Assembly: GCA_028583605.1 (NCBI GenBank)
Contig: CM053325.1
Coordinates: forward strand, 48,802,987-48,866,986
DNA length: 64,000 nt
Direction: 5' to 3'
Source of the DNA: Dastarcus helophoroides
Taxonomy: Eukaryota > Arthropoda > Insecta > Coleoptera > Bothrideridae
The notes under the pieces were generated by a model. It made no database searches. It was not told the origin of the DNA and saw nothing but the letters and a program-made list of their open reading frames with translations. Both the position numbers and the translations under genes were made by a program. Below are positions 12,864-24,600 of the stretch, piece by piece (position 1 is the first letter of the stretch; each line of letters starts with the position of its first letter).

Positions 12864-12931
12864 AATTCATCCAAGAGCCACACAATTAGGGTTTGTTTAG
12901 GAACCCTAATTGTGTGCCTCTTGGTTGAATT
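12864..12931. repeat. Strong hairpin (30-bp stem, 8-nt loop)
   Basis: The arms are 12864-12893 and 12902-12931, separated by an 8-base loop. They pair at 28 of 30 positions, with CACACAATTAGGGTT opposite AACCCTAATTGTGTG. No transposon ends are obvious outside the stem. It could be a tiny MITE or a structured RNA precursor. Confidence 0.7.
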
Positions 12932-15008
12932 ATTTATAGCTGTAGTTCCAAAATTATTTAAAAACAATAACATTTTTACACGCTGTTAGCTCGAAAACAG
13001 TCCATGTTACAAAAAATCACAAGATCATTTTTTTATGCTAAAAACATTATAAAATAAAGACAAAAATCATAGAATGACTCTCAGAACCAGTGCCGAAGAA
13101 GTTCTGAGAGGAAAAAGGGTCACTATGCCCCAGATCTACGCCACTGGTAATGTGTGCAAAATTTTCTATTAGGGAAATATTATCTAGGAGTAATTAGTAC
13201 CTAATCGTTAGGACCACCAAATAATTTTTAATATTCTGATTCGTTTGAGAGATATACAAACAATTTATTTAGAAAATGCAAACTTAAACACCCTGAATCT
13301 CAAAAACGGCACATTTAAGAGGGATTGTTTATTTAACAAGGTCATATTATTTTTTTATACTCTATTGTTCCTAAAAGTTTCCGCCATAGTTAGCGGACCA
13401 CCCTTGTATAATAAAGGCCTCAATATATCTGAATAATATTATGTATAATTAATCTTTACACCACTTGGAACAAAATTCTTTGTGAATACTCCTAAGGCAA
13501 TGATTTTCATCCTTCGGTATATTCAAGCTAAAAATCTCGAATTCTTAAATGACATGATATGATAGTCCTTTTTGCTTATTTCTGTAACAAACTACCTCTA
13601 AAATATGCTGATGTATGCACAATTACTGGAATTCCACATAATTATTTTATAAGGAAACTGCTGATAAATGTCATCTCGAAAGTTGTTTGATTGGCAGTTA
13701 CAATATCAAGCTAAGAACTAACGTTAAGTTAATCCATTTACGGAGGAGGATGCGACTTATTATAGCCAATCTAATATAACTACATCATCTCCTGATTATA
13801 CACCGAGGTGACTTACAAGAAAAACTGCTTCCGGGATGCTCTTAAGTTTTTATATTAAGGTACGGTGTGTTTTTAACTTATAAAAAAAAATTTGATACAA
13901 TCTCTAATAATTTACGACTAACTAAGGTTGCATCTTACTTATAAATTATATGAAAGTTCATCTTGTTACCGTAATTGTTAACGCTTCCTTCCTTATTGGT
14001 TTCAATTATGCAACAAAAGATTAATGCGATCTCATTCATATGCTGACTAATGAAAAATGTGTTTTGAACGGCGAGACGTTGTACACAATTTACCTACTTT
14101 TAAAGGAAAATCTTGTAATGTCGAAGGTGATCAATTAGTTAACACTGGCATTATGCTTGATTAATTTGTAAAATAAAATTAATTAACCTTTTCACTTTTA
14201 TGTATATAGGCAATTATTTACCTGTAAAATATTGGCATTTTCAAGTAACATATATCTTATACAAGAAAGGTGAAGAACGCTTGGATTGTAATGAATATAC
14301 ATACACACAGTCACCCCTCAATAACGTTTGTCCCTTTTGACCGTCACTTACAGGCACCTTGAAAATCTAGTCGATTTATTTGGGTATATCTCTCAAAACC
14401 AGTAATCTCTCAAAACAACCAAATTTTCGTAATTTTTGTCGGCCGCTATAAGGAAATCATACTCGTAAATTATAAACCAAAATGGTCCTAATTTTTTGAC
14501 AATGCAAGTGAAGTCACACAAACAACAATATTGTGTAGGCAGCAGACCTTATTATAAGCATAAAAGGCTTAATTATCTTGAGCTTTCTAAATTCCGTTGT
14601 CAAAATTTCGAATATAAACTCAGAAATTTGATAAATTTTTAATTTTTTTTTAAAGTTTTTAGAAACTTCTAGAATAGTGTTTAAATTTCGATTTTTTTTT
14701 TCATAAAATGCTGTTTTATTTTTATATTTCACATTTTTTGTGTATGTAAACTTGAACCGTTAACACAGAGTTTCGAAATTTCAAGAAACATTCCAGATTT
14801 TTGTGTTTTGTTAAATGTGTTGTTGAATGTTACATATTTGCATTTTTTTAGAACAATTTCGACTTCAATCTCGAAATATCAATTTCTCGAGGATTAGAGA
14901 ATGGTTTTTTATATAACATCAAATTGTTTTTTAGTTACAAGAAATTTCAACATTTTTTTATATAAATTATGGGTCTTTCGAAATTTCGAGCTTTCCTTTA
15001 AAACTCCG
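12932..15008. other. Unassigned AT-rich DNA with one small inverted repeat
   Basis: No gene is supported. A perfect 10-bp inverted repeat, CTCTCAGAAC and GTTCTGAGAG, lies at 13078-13087 and 13101-13110. The 14.58-14.9 kb part resembles the TTTCGAA-type tracts. Confidence 0.45.
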
Positions 15009-15095
15009 TTAATTGCACACCACGATCGTTGGTCTTGGTTTGTTCTATTAGCGCGAAATGCCAAAAACACGACATTTTGCCATAAAAATAGAGCA
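15009..15095 (-). repeat. Dispersed repeat shared with 44.4 kb
   Basis: The reverse complement matches 44414-44500, with shared words AATAGAACAAACCA, GATCGTGGTGTGCAAT and TTTTATGGC. The class of repeat is unknown. Confidence 0.55.
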
Positions 15096-15635
15096 TAGCT
15101 TTCTCTAGACGACGATACCATTGCTACATTTTTAAATTACGACCAAGTCCAAAATTCACCATTGAAAAACTACTGTAGTTTGTGTGTACGACTGTACCGG
15201 GTGGCCAACTAAGAAAGGACGCCGGCTATATTTCAGCAACGAATCACTTTACAGCTTTGGGGAAAAATTTCAATAAGAAAAGTGGCCCTGAAAAATCGAT
15301 GGAAAATATTTTTGAGGTTCTAAAATTACCGGTAGATGGCGTAATAGGTAAGACTGAATAGAAAATTAGGATTTTCTCGAAATTTTGCCGAATTAAAGTA
15401 TATTGAAAATACATGCATTGTAATCCTAGAATATTTGTAATTTATTTTGCTTTACACTTTTTGTTCTGTCTTTAAAAATAAAATGGTGGGGAGACGTCGA
15501 AAAAATTTTTTTTAAATGCCATTTACTTCAGTTAGTCTTAAGGAAGTTTAACAAATTTAGTCTTTATAGAAAGAGTGCTATTTAGCTATCGACGGCACTT
15601 TCACGTGTTTTTATTTTAAAATTATTGTTGCTGCT

Positions 15636-17022
15636 ACAGTGCGTTATATAAAATGGTAACAAATTTGGCCGTTTTTCTAAAAAAAATTATTAAATAGAAT
15701 GATATGTCAATTTAAATATCTTAAAATACACAATTAAAAGCCCAAAATATCAGTAAAAATCGCAATTCGATATCTTTTGTCTAACCGAAGATATTGACAA
15801 ACAAAGTTTAAGTTATAAATAATCACATAATTTGTCTACAAAACTGGTACAGTGGCCCTTGAAAAAAGTTAACTGCGAAAATGAAATAAAAAAATGCAAA
15901 TCTTTAAAGTTGCAAATGTGTTTACTACCTGCTCTTCTAACTGAATTGTTATTTCCGCTTATACAGTTCTTTATAAAATAAAAAACTGGTTTCAGGGGAC
16001 AAGATTTGTATTTCAATTTTTAAAATTAAAAAGATTTAAACAAATGAAGAAGCATTTGACATGCTAATTAACCATTTATTTCGAATGCATGATAATACAA
16101 GTGGTGTTGCTAAATCTACGCTTGCAGTATCCGGAAGAACATAATCAAAGTGAAAGAATTTTCCTTCGACTGATACATCGCATACGCACCACAGGAAATG
16201 TGCATGTTGCTGTGTTCAGAAGATAACGTAGAGGTCGCATCGAACAAAATATTATAAATGTTTTAAAATAGGTGAAATTTAATCCTCATTTAAGCGCTAG
16301 GACAATAGCTAATGACTTGGGGATATGCTGAACCACCGTTCAAAACCAGGTCCATGTGGCAGGTAGATAGGAAGTGGAAGTCAGTTTTCTTGGCCATCCA
16401 GGTCCCCAAATCTAACTTGCCTTGATTTTAATTTGTCAGGCGAATAGAAGACCTTGTTTTTGCCAACAAGCCTACAAAAGAAAGGGCATGATCGAAAGAA
16501 TAAGAAACAATATTTAGAGGGGTAGAATGGTCAATGGTAAAAGTTAAATTTGCAGTGTTGTTCATTCGTCAGAGGATTCACTTCATGAAAATGATGGGCT
16601 GCAATCAGTTTGAACATCTAGGGCTCCAGTCAATAGAGGATATTAATTTAACATTTTTAATGTAATGCAGTGTCTTTTTTTTACTTTTTTGAATATTAGA
16701 TTGTTTCTTCGGTTAATTCTTTTACATTATTCACTGTTATTAGTATTAGATCATTATAGGTATGTTAATTACTTATTTTTATATTATGTAAGACAAATTC
16801 TAAACCTCCTCTGATTTCGCATTCTAAATGGTAAACAACGTCATCGAGCTTTTACGTTACTGAAATTTTATTTGCCAATATCTCCGGTTAGATAAAAGAT
16901 ATCAAGTTGTGGTTTTCACTGATATCTAGGGCTTTCAATTCTCTATTTTAAAATATCAAAATTGACATATATTCCTATTTAATTTTTTTTAGAAAAACGG
17001 TGAAATTTGTTACCATTTTATA
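15636..17022 (+). mobile_element. Decayed IS630/Tc1-mariner-type transposon (element B)
   Basis: The TIRs are about 165 bp, near 15647-15805 and 16865-17022. Shared blocks are TATAAAATGGTAACAAATTT on the left against AAATTTGTTACCATTTTATA on the right, and ATATCTTTTGTCTAACCG against CGGTTAGATAAAAGATAT. It lies inside element A. Its transposase is reduced to relics, and a scrap of the Penelope-associated repeat (about 15975-16022) is present inside. Confidence 0.65.
16060..16640 (+). pseudogene. Transposase relic of element B
   Basis: Translation in shifting frames gives a helix-turn-helix-like part with RIRTTGNVHVAVFRR and NPHLSARTIANDLGI. It is followed directly by WPSRSPNLTCLDFNL, which resembles the conserved WPPRSPDLTPLDFF block near the third catalytic residue of this transposase family. 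The centre, with the first catalytic Asp, appears deleted, and there are several stops and frameshifts. The similarity is recalled from the family, not computed. Confidence 0.5.
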
Positions 17023-18211
17023 CAGGGTGTTACAAAAGTCCGGGCCGCTACTTCAGGGTCATATTCTACACATTAAAATATGAAAAATGTTGAAATACAT
17101 TTTTTTCTTTAAATTGCCTCCTAACGGAGATATGACCATTTAAAGATGGCGCCCCTAAAGTGGTTTTTTTACTACAAAAAATTAACGGTTAGTAGCAAAG
17201 TCATGAAATTGGGCAAGCAGTTAAAGAATTGGATTAGGCATATTCTCATGTATCATATTTTTTAAATAAGCAGTAGCGTGGTGTGTAGGGGGTTGCCCGC
17301 GATTATTTTTTGCCGTAACTTTTTTGTATTGCAATATTTCGACACAAAAGTGCCATAATCGTAAAAAGCAACATTTTTTATACAAAGAAGGTACTCTTTC
17401 TCAAAGTCGCTAAAAGTAACCGTTTCCGAGAAAAAGGCGTTTAAATAATCCTATCCCGTCTTCGAAATTCTAACTAATTTGTATAAGAAAAAATAAGTTG
17501 GTCATGCAAACTGATCGTAAAGAAAACAATTGTACTTGACAATATCTGCCAGAGATTGACGTTGTGTCACTGATAAAATTTGGTCGTAAGCTGTAAACTT
17601 TAGCAGTTTTTGTTGTCAATAGTAAGTGTAGTAGTTTTTTAACTTTTCATTATTTTGATAAAATGGACTATTCAAATCAAGAAATGGCCGATATGCATTT
17701 AATGTACAGGCTTGCAAATTGTAATCGTGGTGAAGCAAGACGGCTTTATGCTGAACGTTTTCCTAAGAGACACCTACCAGGAGAAAAATTGTTCCAGAAA
17801 ATTCATGCTCGTTTATGTGAAACAGGAAATTTTGTTTTCAAAGGCGAACGTGTTGGAAGGCCAAACGCAGAAGTTGCTAATTTAGAGGAGCGTGTGCTTC
17901 AGCGAGTTGAAGAAGATCCATGTGTCAGCACTAGACAACTTGCTTTAGCCGAAGGAGTAAATCACGTAACTATCTGGCGAATTTTGAAATTTTACCAATT
18001 TTACCCCTATCATTTTCAAAGAGTGCAAGGGTTACTTGCTGCTGATTATCCTTCAAGAATAGAATTTTGCAACTGGCTATTGCATAAGATCGCTGAAAAT
18101 GAGAACTTTCCATCGATCATATTATTTACGGACGAAGCGGGTTTTACCAGAAACGGGATACTTAACTTTCACAACATGCATCAGTGGCAAATTGAAAATC
18201 ATATGAAATCA
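17023..18211 (+). mobile_element. 5' part of an IS630/Tc1-mariner-type transposon (element C)
   Basis: It begins with a TIR-like CAGGGTGTTACAAAAGTCC preceded by TA. An untranslated leader of about 640 bp follows, then the transposase at 17663. The complementary right end is absent: the sequence runs directly into the right arm of element A. C therefore inserted into, or was joined to, element A and lost its 3' part. Confidence 0.55.
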
Positions 18212-18226
18212 TATAAAAACATATGA
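17663..18226 (+). CDS. Transposase, C-terminally truncated (IS630/Tc1-mariner group)
   Basis: This 187-codon frame is the N-terminal half of a DNA transposase. Residues about 1-60 form a helix-turn-helix-like domain seen in insect transposases of this group (MADMHLMYRL...RRLYAERFPKRHLP region). Residues 80-130 form a second one (EDPCVSTRQLALAEGVNHVT, then WRIL). The first catalytic Asp is D157 in ILFTDEAGFTRNG. The frame stops about 30 residues later, at the junction with element A's right arm, so the second and third catalytic acids are missing and it cannot catalyse transposition. The start is the first ATG in the frame, in a good context (AAAATGG). The frame is otherwise uninterrupted, so truncation was fairly recent or the domain was retained. 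It could act only as a DNA-binding fragment. Confidence 0.75.
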   Translation: MDYSNQEMADMHLMYRLANCNRGEARRLYAERFPKRHLPGEKLFQKIHARLCETGNFVFKGERVGRPNAEVANLEERVLQRVEEDPCVSTRQLALAEGVNHVTIWRILKFYQFYPYHFQRVQGLLAADYPSRIEFCNWLLHKIAENENFPSIILFTDEAGFTRNGILNFHNMHQWQIENHMKSYKNI

Positions 18227-18636
18227 AAGTGCTTTCGATAGACTAAATAACACTCTTTCTATAGAGACTAAATTTGTTAAATTTTATTAAGGCTAACTGA
18301 AGTAAATGGTATTTAAAAAAAATTGTTTTCGACGCCTCCCCACCACTTTATTTTTAGAGATAGAAGAAAAAGTGTAAAACAAAAACATATTGAAACTACT
18401 CTAGAATTACAATGCAGGCATTTTCAATATACTTTAATTAAGCAAAATTTCGAGAAAATCCTAATTTTTTATTTAGCTTCACGTATTACGCCACCTAGCG
18501 GTAATTTTAAAACCTCAAAAATATTTTCCAGCGATTTTTCAGGGTCACTTTTCTCATTGAAATTTTTTTTTCAAAACTGTGGGATGGTTCGTTGCTGAGA
18601 TATAGCCGGCGTCCTTTCTTAGTTGGCCACCCGGTA

Positions 18637-18919
18637 CATGATAACTCAGGCTACATGTCGCAATTCTTGACCGATTTTTGACAGTCTTTTTTCTATCGAT
18701 GCAGAATTTCTTAGAATATAACCCTATTGATTTTGGAAATTATTGGTCAAATAATTTAAATTTTAATAAAGAAAAATTTAGTTTATTATAGAAAAATCAG
18801 ACTTCGGCATCTTAGGCTCTTATAATTGTTATATGTACATGTTCCAGGTCAACTCTTATGTACTGTGTAAATGGAAAGATGTAATTGTGTTGCCAAGAAA
18901 TATTAATATAACGAACCGT
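18637..18919. other. Unassigned AT-rich DNA
   Basis: A short stretch between element A and the R3 repeat. Nothing is supported in it. Confidence 0.4.
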
Positions 18920-19073
18920 TTTTTTCTTTTCATTTCATAGAAATTATTTTGCGTTCCTTGTTTAAATTATGACAAACGTGTCAAAGCTAACACGTCAAAC
19001 TTATTTATTTCAGAACTATTATTATTGAAAAATAATAATCATCATTTGAGATAGCGAAAAATTAGCTAGAAAC
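18920..19073 (-). repeat. R3 interspersed repeat, copy A, 3' part
   Basis: The reverse complement matches the 3' parts of R3 copies B (39.7-41.1 kb) and C (53.7-54.4 kb), including TAAATTTG/TAAGTTTGACG, TTAGCTTTGACAC and ATGAAAAGAAAAAAAC. It continues at 27545 after the 8.5 kb hAT-like insertion. The class of R3 is unknown. Confidence 0.75.
19066..19073. repeat. hAT target-site duplication, left
   Basis: CTAGAAAC, repeated exactly at 27545-27552. It fits the hAT preference nTnnnnAn. Confidence 0.85.
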
Positions 19074-19799
19074 TACTGTTCACAAAACATCGATAGAAAC
19101 TATCGATAATATCGATAGTTTTGACTATCGAAAACTATCGATAGTATATTTCGGTAATATCGATACTTCTTAAGAAATGGTTTTTAATGAGTTTTTGTTT
19201 CTGTTTCCATTTAAAGTTCAGTAACTTATTCTATCAACATGAACACATTAATTATATGTCCATCTGTCATCTTTATTAAAAGAAGACGACATTGGATAGT
19301 GGCAATTAATTATAAATGCAATGTAGACGACCATTTCATATTTATGTCAAGTTTTCTCCTCTTGTCGCCAATGACGTCTACATTCACCCTCAAAAACGCC
19401 AATTTTGCTCTGCTTCATTTCATAAAATGCTGTGAAGCCTTCTATGAATGAAGGGAACACACTCAACAAAAACTTACAAATTAAGGATTAAGGCAAGCAA
19501 CAGATTCGAACATTTAGCGAGCTTTGGCCACCCATCAATAGAGTGCATTGTGTCATTCTGTGAATTATAAATATATAATCCTTACTAATATATAAATGCG
19601 AAAGTGTGTTTGTCTGTCTATTTGTTCTCTTCAGTGTTGCCAGATCTCCCGCACTTTCTCGATTTTCTACTCTCTCGCATATAGCACGACACTTTTTCTA
19701 TGTAAATAAATGCAAAACTTGGCAATGACGACACAACGACATCGTCATCTAACGACGAGGGTTCATGTATTTTAAAAATCAAAATTTTGAAAAAATCCA

Positions 19800-20370
19800 G
19801 TTTTTCATAATAGTGAAAATTTTCAGAAAGGGTCGAGTACAGCATATATTTCTTCCGGGATTGGACTGTGTCAAAGAACTACTAAAAGTGTTCGACCACG
19901 ATCGTAGAGGCCTTCTTCAGGAGCAAAGAAACCATAAATGAAAAATAAAATATAAGGAAATATACAAAAGTGAAAAATGAAAAAAGGCCAGAGCCCGGTA
20001 ACTCAGTATGTCCACCATACCAAAGGCGAAACTCTGCTGAATTGAAAATTTGGTACAAAGGATTAGAAAGTTTAGACAGAAGAGCACGGTAACTCAGTAT
20101 ATTTATCATACCAGAGGCGAAACCGGTGGACGTATGGTGGACATACTGAGTTGCCGTGATCTGATGTTTTGACCTTTTTTCATTTTTCATTTTTGTATAT
20201 TTTCTTATATTTTATTTTTCATTTATTGTTTCTTTGTTCCTGAAGAAACCCCCTGCGATAGTGGGCGAAATGTCGAACACTTTTAGAAATTCTTTGACAC
20301 GGTCCAATCCCGGAAAAAGTATATCCTGTACTGACTCTGGCCGTGGAAGCCTTCGTTATCAAGAGTCGAA
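19800..20370. repeat. Family 2 foldback repeat, copy 1
   Basis: The left arm (about 19810-19935) and right arm (about 20220-20360) are inverted copies with the words GGTCCAATCCCGG, TTCTTTGACACGG, GTCGAACACTTTTA and CTGAAGAA. Between them lie three units of a module containing GGTAACTCAGTATGTCCACC and GAGGCGAAAC. A second complete copy is at 57060-57575 and partial copies are at 37.8, 39.5 and 46.7 kb. It resembles the Penelope-linked family 1 in layout, but no protein part was found. Confidence 0.65.
20235..20279 (+). other. Hammerhead-ribozyme-like motif (family 2)
   Basis: TGTTC (20235-20239), CTGAAGA, one extra A, a hairpin-forming CCCCCTGCGATAGTGGG region, GAAA (20267-20270), TGTC, GAACA (20275-20279). 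TGTTC pairs fully with GAACA to form a 5-bp stem I. The arrangement matches family 1 although the surrounding sequence differs. Confidence 0.4.
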
Positions 20371-21208
20371 TTTTTAAATTTTTCAAATAAAAATCCAATT
20401 TACTGCATAACGGTCGAAACTTCAAGAAAAAGTTGAAATTTTTGACAAAAGTGGATATTTTTACAAAAAAAAGAAATTTTGAACACAGTTTAAATTCTGA
20501 AAAAGTCATAATGTCTTAAGAAAACGCTTAAATTTGATGACAAAGATGATTAAGATTTTCAGAATGATGAAAATTCCGAAAAAAGTTTGAAAAATATCAA
20601 AATTTTGAGAAAAATACAATTTTTTGAAAAAAGTGGAAATTTCTAAAAAAAAGTCGAATTTTTCAATTTTTAAATAAAAATGAAATTTATTACATAAAAG
20701 TCGAAATTTCGAAAAAATTAAAAATTCTTGAAAAATAGTCGAAATTTTCATAAAAAATTATATTTTCAAAAGTTAAAATTCTGTAAAAAATGTAAGATAA
20801 CAAAAGGTTAAGATTTTCAAAAAAAGTAAATATTCCCTAAAAAAAATGTTCGAAAATTTTAAAAATCAGAATTGTGAGAAAAATCCAATTTTTCAAAATA
20901 GTGAAAATTTTCAAAAAAGTCGAATATTTTTAAATATTTCATAAAAAAACAGTTTACTACTTTAAAGCCGAAACTTTAAGAAAAAGTCGAAATTTTTGAA
21001 AAAAGTAAAAATTTTCACAAAAAATTGAAATTTTGAAAAGGATTTAAATACTAAACAAAACATAATATTAAAAAAAAAAGTAAAATTTCATGAAAAGTTA
21101 AGATTTTCTGAAAAAAGTTCAAAAAAATAGAAATTTTGAGACAAATCCAATTTTTGAAAAAAGTGAAAATTTTTAAAAAAAACCCGAATAGTTTTAATAA
21201 AAATACCA
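20370..21208. repeat. Degenerate GAAAATTTTGAAAA-type tract with about 260-bp periodicity, left part
   Basis: A-rich diverged repeats on this strand. A recurring module, AATAAAAATCCAATTTACT followed by GCATAA and GGTCGAAAC, appears near 20389, 20670, 20943 and 21199, then after the copia insertion near 26443. That is a spacing of about 240-280 bp, which suggests a decayed minisatellite or satellite. It lies within the Helitron-like element. Confidence 0.7.
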
Positions 21209-21213
21209 TTAAC
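21209..21213. repeat. Copia target-site duplication, left
   Basis: TTAAC, matched by TTAAC at 26212-26216 immediately beyond the 3' LTR. Confidence 0.9.
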
Positions 21214-21526
21214 TGTTGGAATATTAACAAAAATTAATTCAATATTCGTTGGTTTCATATTATTACTTACTGCTAGCCTAGTTTGTTTATGTTTATAAAA
21301 GCGATGACTTCATGCCATATAAATGAAACTGCTATGTAAGATTATGGGTTTTGTCTGGCTCAAATGTTATTCTTTTAAAAAGCTTTTCAGGCTTATATAT
21401 ACTGAAATAAATTGTTAGTTACTGTTAGACGTTAGACCTTCCAAGTGCGCTCCTATTTAAAAGGAAATTAAATATATTCAGTAAAAAGCCAACTTCACTG
21501 TGTTTGATTTAATCCCCTAACCAATA
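21214..21526 (+). repeat. Copia 5' LTR
   Basis: 313 bp, read as identical to the 3' LTR. It should contain promoter and polyadenylation signals. A TATATA string near 21394 and AATAAA at 21406-21411 are candidates, but functional sites were not established. Confidence 0.95.
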
Positions 21527-21540
21527 GGTTATGGGCCCAG
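21527..21540 (+). other. Primer-binding site (initiator tRNA-Met, internal)
   Basis: GGTTATGGGCCCAG directly follows the LTR. This is the classic copia primer site, complementary to an internal half-molecule region of initiator tRNA-Met and not to its 3' end. Confidence 0.85.
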
Positions 21541-21647
21541 ACACTTAATTGGCTTGAAATTCGCGTGTGCATAATTAAAACGCCTTCGTGTACTTACTGA
21601 ATATCGCGATTAGTGACTCTGTGTTAAAGTGACTTGAACTGTTAAAA

Positions 21648-24600
21648 ATGGAAAGTAAAAGTGGAAAAAGAAACATTAAACCGTTTGACGGTGAAAAGTA
21701 TGGCGTTTGGAAATTTCGCATTCGAGCGATTTTATCCGAACTTGACGCGATAAAAGTGATAGACAATGAAATCCCTGATCCGGTTACAGCAGAGTGGCAA
21801 AAACTAGAGCGTACTGCGAAAAGTGTAATAGTGGAGTACCTATCAGATTCATTTCTGGGTTTTGCAAAAGAAGAATTTACGGCTAAGGAAATTTTGCAAA
21901 ATTTAGATAAAATATATGAACGAAAAAGTGTAGCGTCTCAACTGGCATTGCGAAAGAGACTATTAAGTTTAAAACTTCAAGGTGATACGTCAATGATGCA
22001 ACACTTTACGGTATTTGATGATCTAATTGCCGAATTGTTAGCAACAGGGGCTAAATTAGAGGAAACAGATAAAGTGTCGCACCTACTATTAACACTTCCG
22101 AGTTCATATGATGGGGTAATAACAGCCATAGAAACCCTATCAGAGGATAATTTAAGTTTGGCCTTTGTCAAAACACGCTTACTCGATCACGAGGTAAAAC
22201 TGACAACTGAAAGCAGAGATACAAGTACAAAGGCACTCTTAAGTGACAAGCAACCTTCGATGTCAGGAGAAAATCATGGATTTAAACTGTCGCCATCGCA
22301 CAGATCCAAATTTCAGAATAAGTTTCGCAAGTTGCCCCAAAATAATAAGTATAAAAATAAAAGGAAAACAAACAGTGCTAAATGTCATCACTGTGGGAGG
22401 CCTGGACACTTTAAAAGAGATTGTTTCTTTTACAAGAAAGCACTAGAATATAAACAATCACAACGACAAAGAACTGTTCAAACTGTGCAGCTCCAAGCAA
22501 ATGAAAACCAAGGTTTTGCATTTATGCTTGGAAATTATCAATACACCGAAGAAAATACAAATAAAATTACATTTATTTTGGATTCTGGTGCCTCTGATCA
22601 CATAATTAATAGACCAGACTTAAGTGCTTATTTTTCACCTCTATCAACACCCATAAAAATATCTGTAGCGAAAAATGGACAATATGTTACAGCAACAAAG
22701 AAGGGCTCACTGGAAGTTTTAAGCAACATGGGAATTCAAGGAATTTTGGAAGATGTCCTCTACTGCCCAGATGTCCCCTACAATTTGCTATCAGTGGCAA
22801 AAATGCAAAATGCTGGCCTCACGATAATCTTTGAAAAAGGTGGTGTTGAAATACGTAATGGCGGTAAGATGCTCATGCAGGGTAAGTCTGTGAACAGTTT
22901 GATATGTATAGATTTTACTTTCCCTAATTTGGCACATACATTGAGTTCTGTAAAAACAAACTATGAAATATGGCATCAGCGTTTAGGTCATATAAGTAAA
23001 AATAAATTTCTAGATTTAAAAACTAAACAAATGATTAATGATATTTCTCTTTTAAATAATATTACACCTACAGACGAGTTATGTGAGGCTTGTATAAGTG
23101 GGAAACAAGCTCGGCTACCCTTTAATAAACATAAAGATAAAAATTATGTCAAAAGGCCGTTATTTATAGTACACTCTGATGTTTGCGGACCAATAACTCC
23201 ATCAACTGTTAATGATAAAAATTATTTTGTTTTATTTGTAGAACATTTTACTCACTATTGTGTAACTTATCTACTTAAAAATAAATCAGATACCTTTTCA
23301 GCTTTTAAGGATTATGTGGCAAAAAGTGAGGCCCATTTTAATTTAAAAATTTGTCACCTATATTGTGATAATGGTGGAGAATATTTGTCGTTAGAAATGA
23401 AACATTATTGTATGGAAAAGGGCATAACTTATCACTTAACTGTTCCACGTACTCCACAGTTAAATGGTGTATCAGAGCGTATGGTGAGAACTATAACTGA
23501 AAAGGCTCGTACAATGGTAAATGGTTCACAGTTAGAGAAAGTTTTTTGGGGGGAAGCGGTGTTAACTGCTACCTATTTAATAAATATTTCACCAACTAGG
23601 GCTCTGAAGCAAAATAAAACACCATATGAATTGTGGCATAATAGAAAGCCACTAATAAAGTATTTAAAGGTTTTTGGTTCAACTGTTTATGTTCATGAGA
23701 AAGTTAGACAAACAAAATTTCAAGAAAAGTCCTGGAAAGGAATATTAGTGGGATATGAACCAAATGGGTATAAAGTGTGGGAAGTGGAATCACAAAGGTT
23801 TGTTGTGGTAAGAGATGTTATTGTGGATGAGACTACTTATTTAAAAACAAGGCCTGGGTCACAGGTGGAAGGGGGTAACTTTCAAAACCCTCAATATAAG
23901 TCTCATCAATTAGACAGTGAAAAACCAGATAATGTTAAATCTGGAGCTGTAAAATCGAAAATAGGTAACTCAGGAGCCCAAACTGATATTTCTGACATTG
24001 TGTCAAAATCAGTAGTACCATTAAATGAAACTGAGTCTAATATAAATGAATGTTCATTTCAAAATAAGCAAAAGACGGAGTGTACTAAAGTAAAAGAGCA
24101 ACGAAAAAGTAATAGGATTAAAAATCTACCCCCTGTCTCATATAATGAGGATGATACTCCTGATTATCTCTTATGTGCTCAATCGGTCCTATATAGCGTT
24201 CCAATTTCTTATCAAGAAATGAAAAATAGTATTGATAGGTTAGAATGGGAGCGTGCGATAAATGACGAAGTTAATTCTCTTTTACTCAATGAAACTTGGA
24301 CCCTAGTTGAAAAACCTACAAATAAAAATATAGTTAGTTGTAAATGGGTATTTTCGCTGAAAAATGATGAGCATGGTAATCCTAGTAAATATAAAGCTCG
24401 TCTTGTAGCCAGAGGTTTTAGTCAACAATATCTTGTTGATTATAATGAAACTTTTGCACCAGTAGCTAGAATTTCAAGTTTTAGATTCATAATAGCTTTT
24501 GCAAATCAAAATTGTTTATTAATTCATCACATGGATGTAAAAACTGCGTTTCTAAATGGCAAACTAAGGGAAGAAATTTATATGAAGGTTCCTGAAGGGA

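Larger units (their letters stand above)
15197..18634. mobile_element. Long-TIR DNA transposon (element A) enclosing two others
   Basis: The terminal inverted repeats are about 420 bp (15197-15616 and about 18212-18634). They start CCGGGTGGCCAACTAAG and end in its complement, and are flanked by TA on both sides (15195-15196 and 18635-18636) as expected for Tc1/mariner-type insertion. The arms are alike over their whole length but differ at many positions, so the element is old. The interior holds element B (about 15636-17022) and the truncated element C (17023 to about 18211). No intact transposase belongs to A itself. Confidence 0.8.

Noticed and set aside
18323..18598. 91-codon plus-strand frame
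   Set aside because: It lies entirely inside the right TIR of element A and reflects TIR sequence, not a gene.
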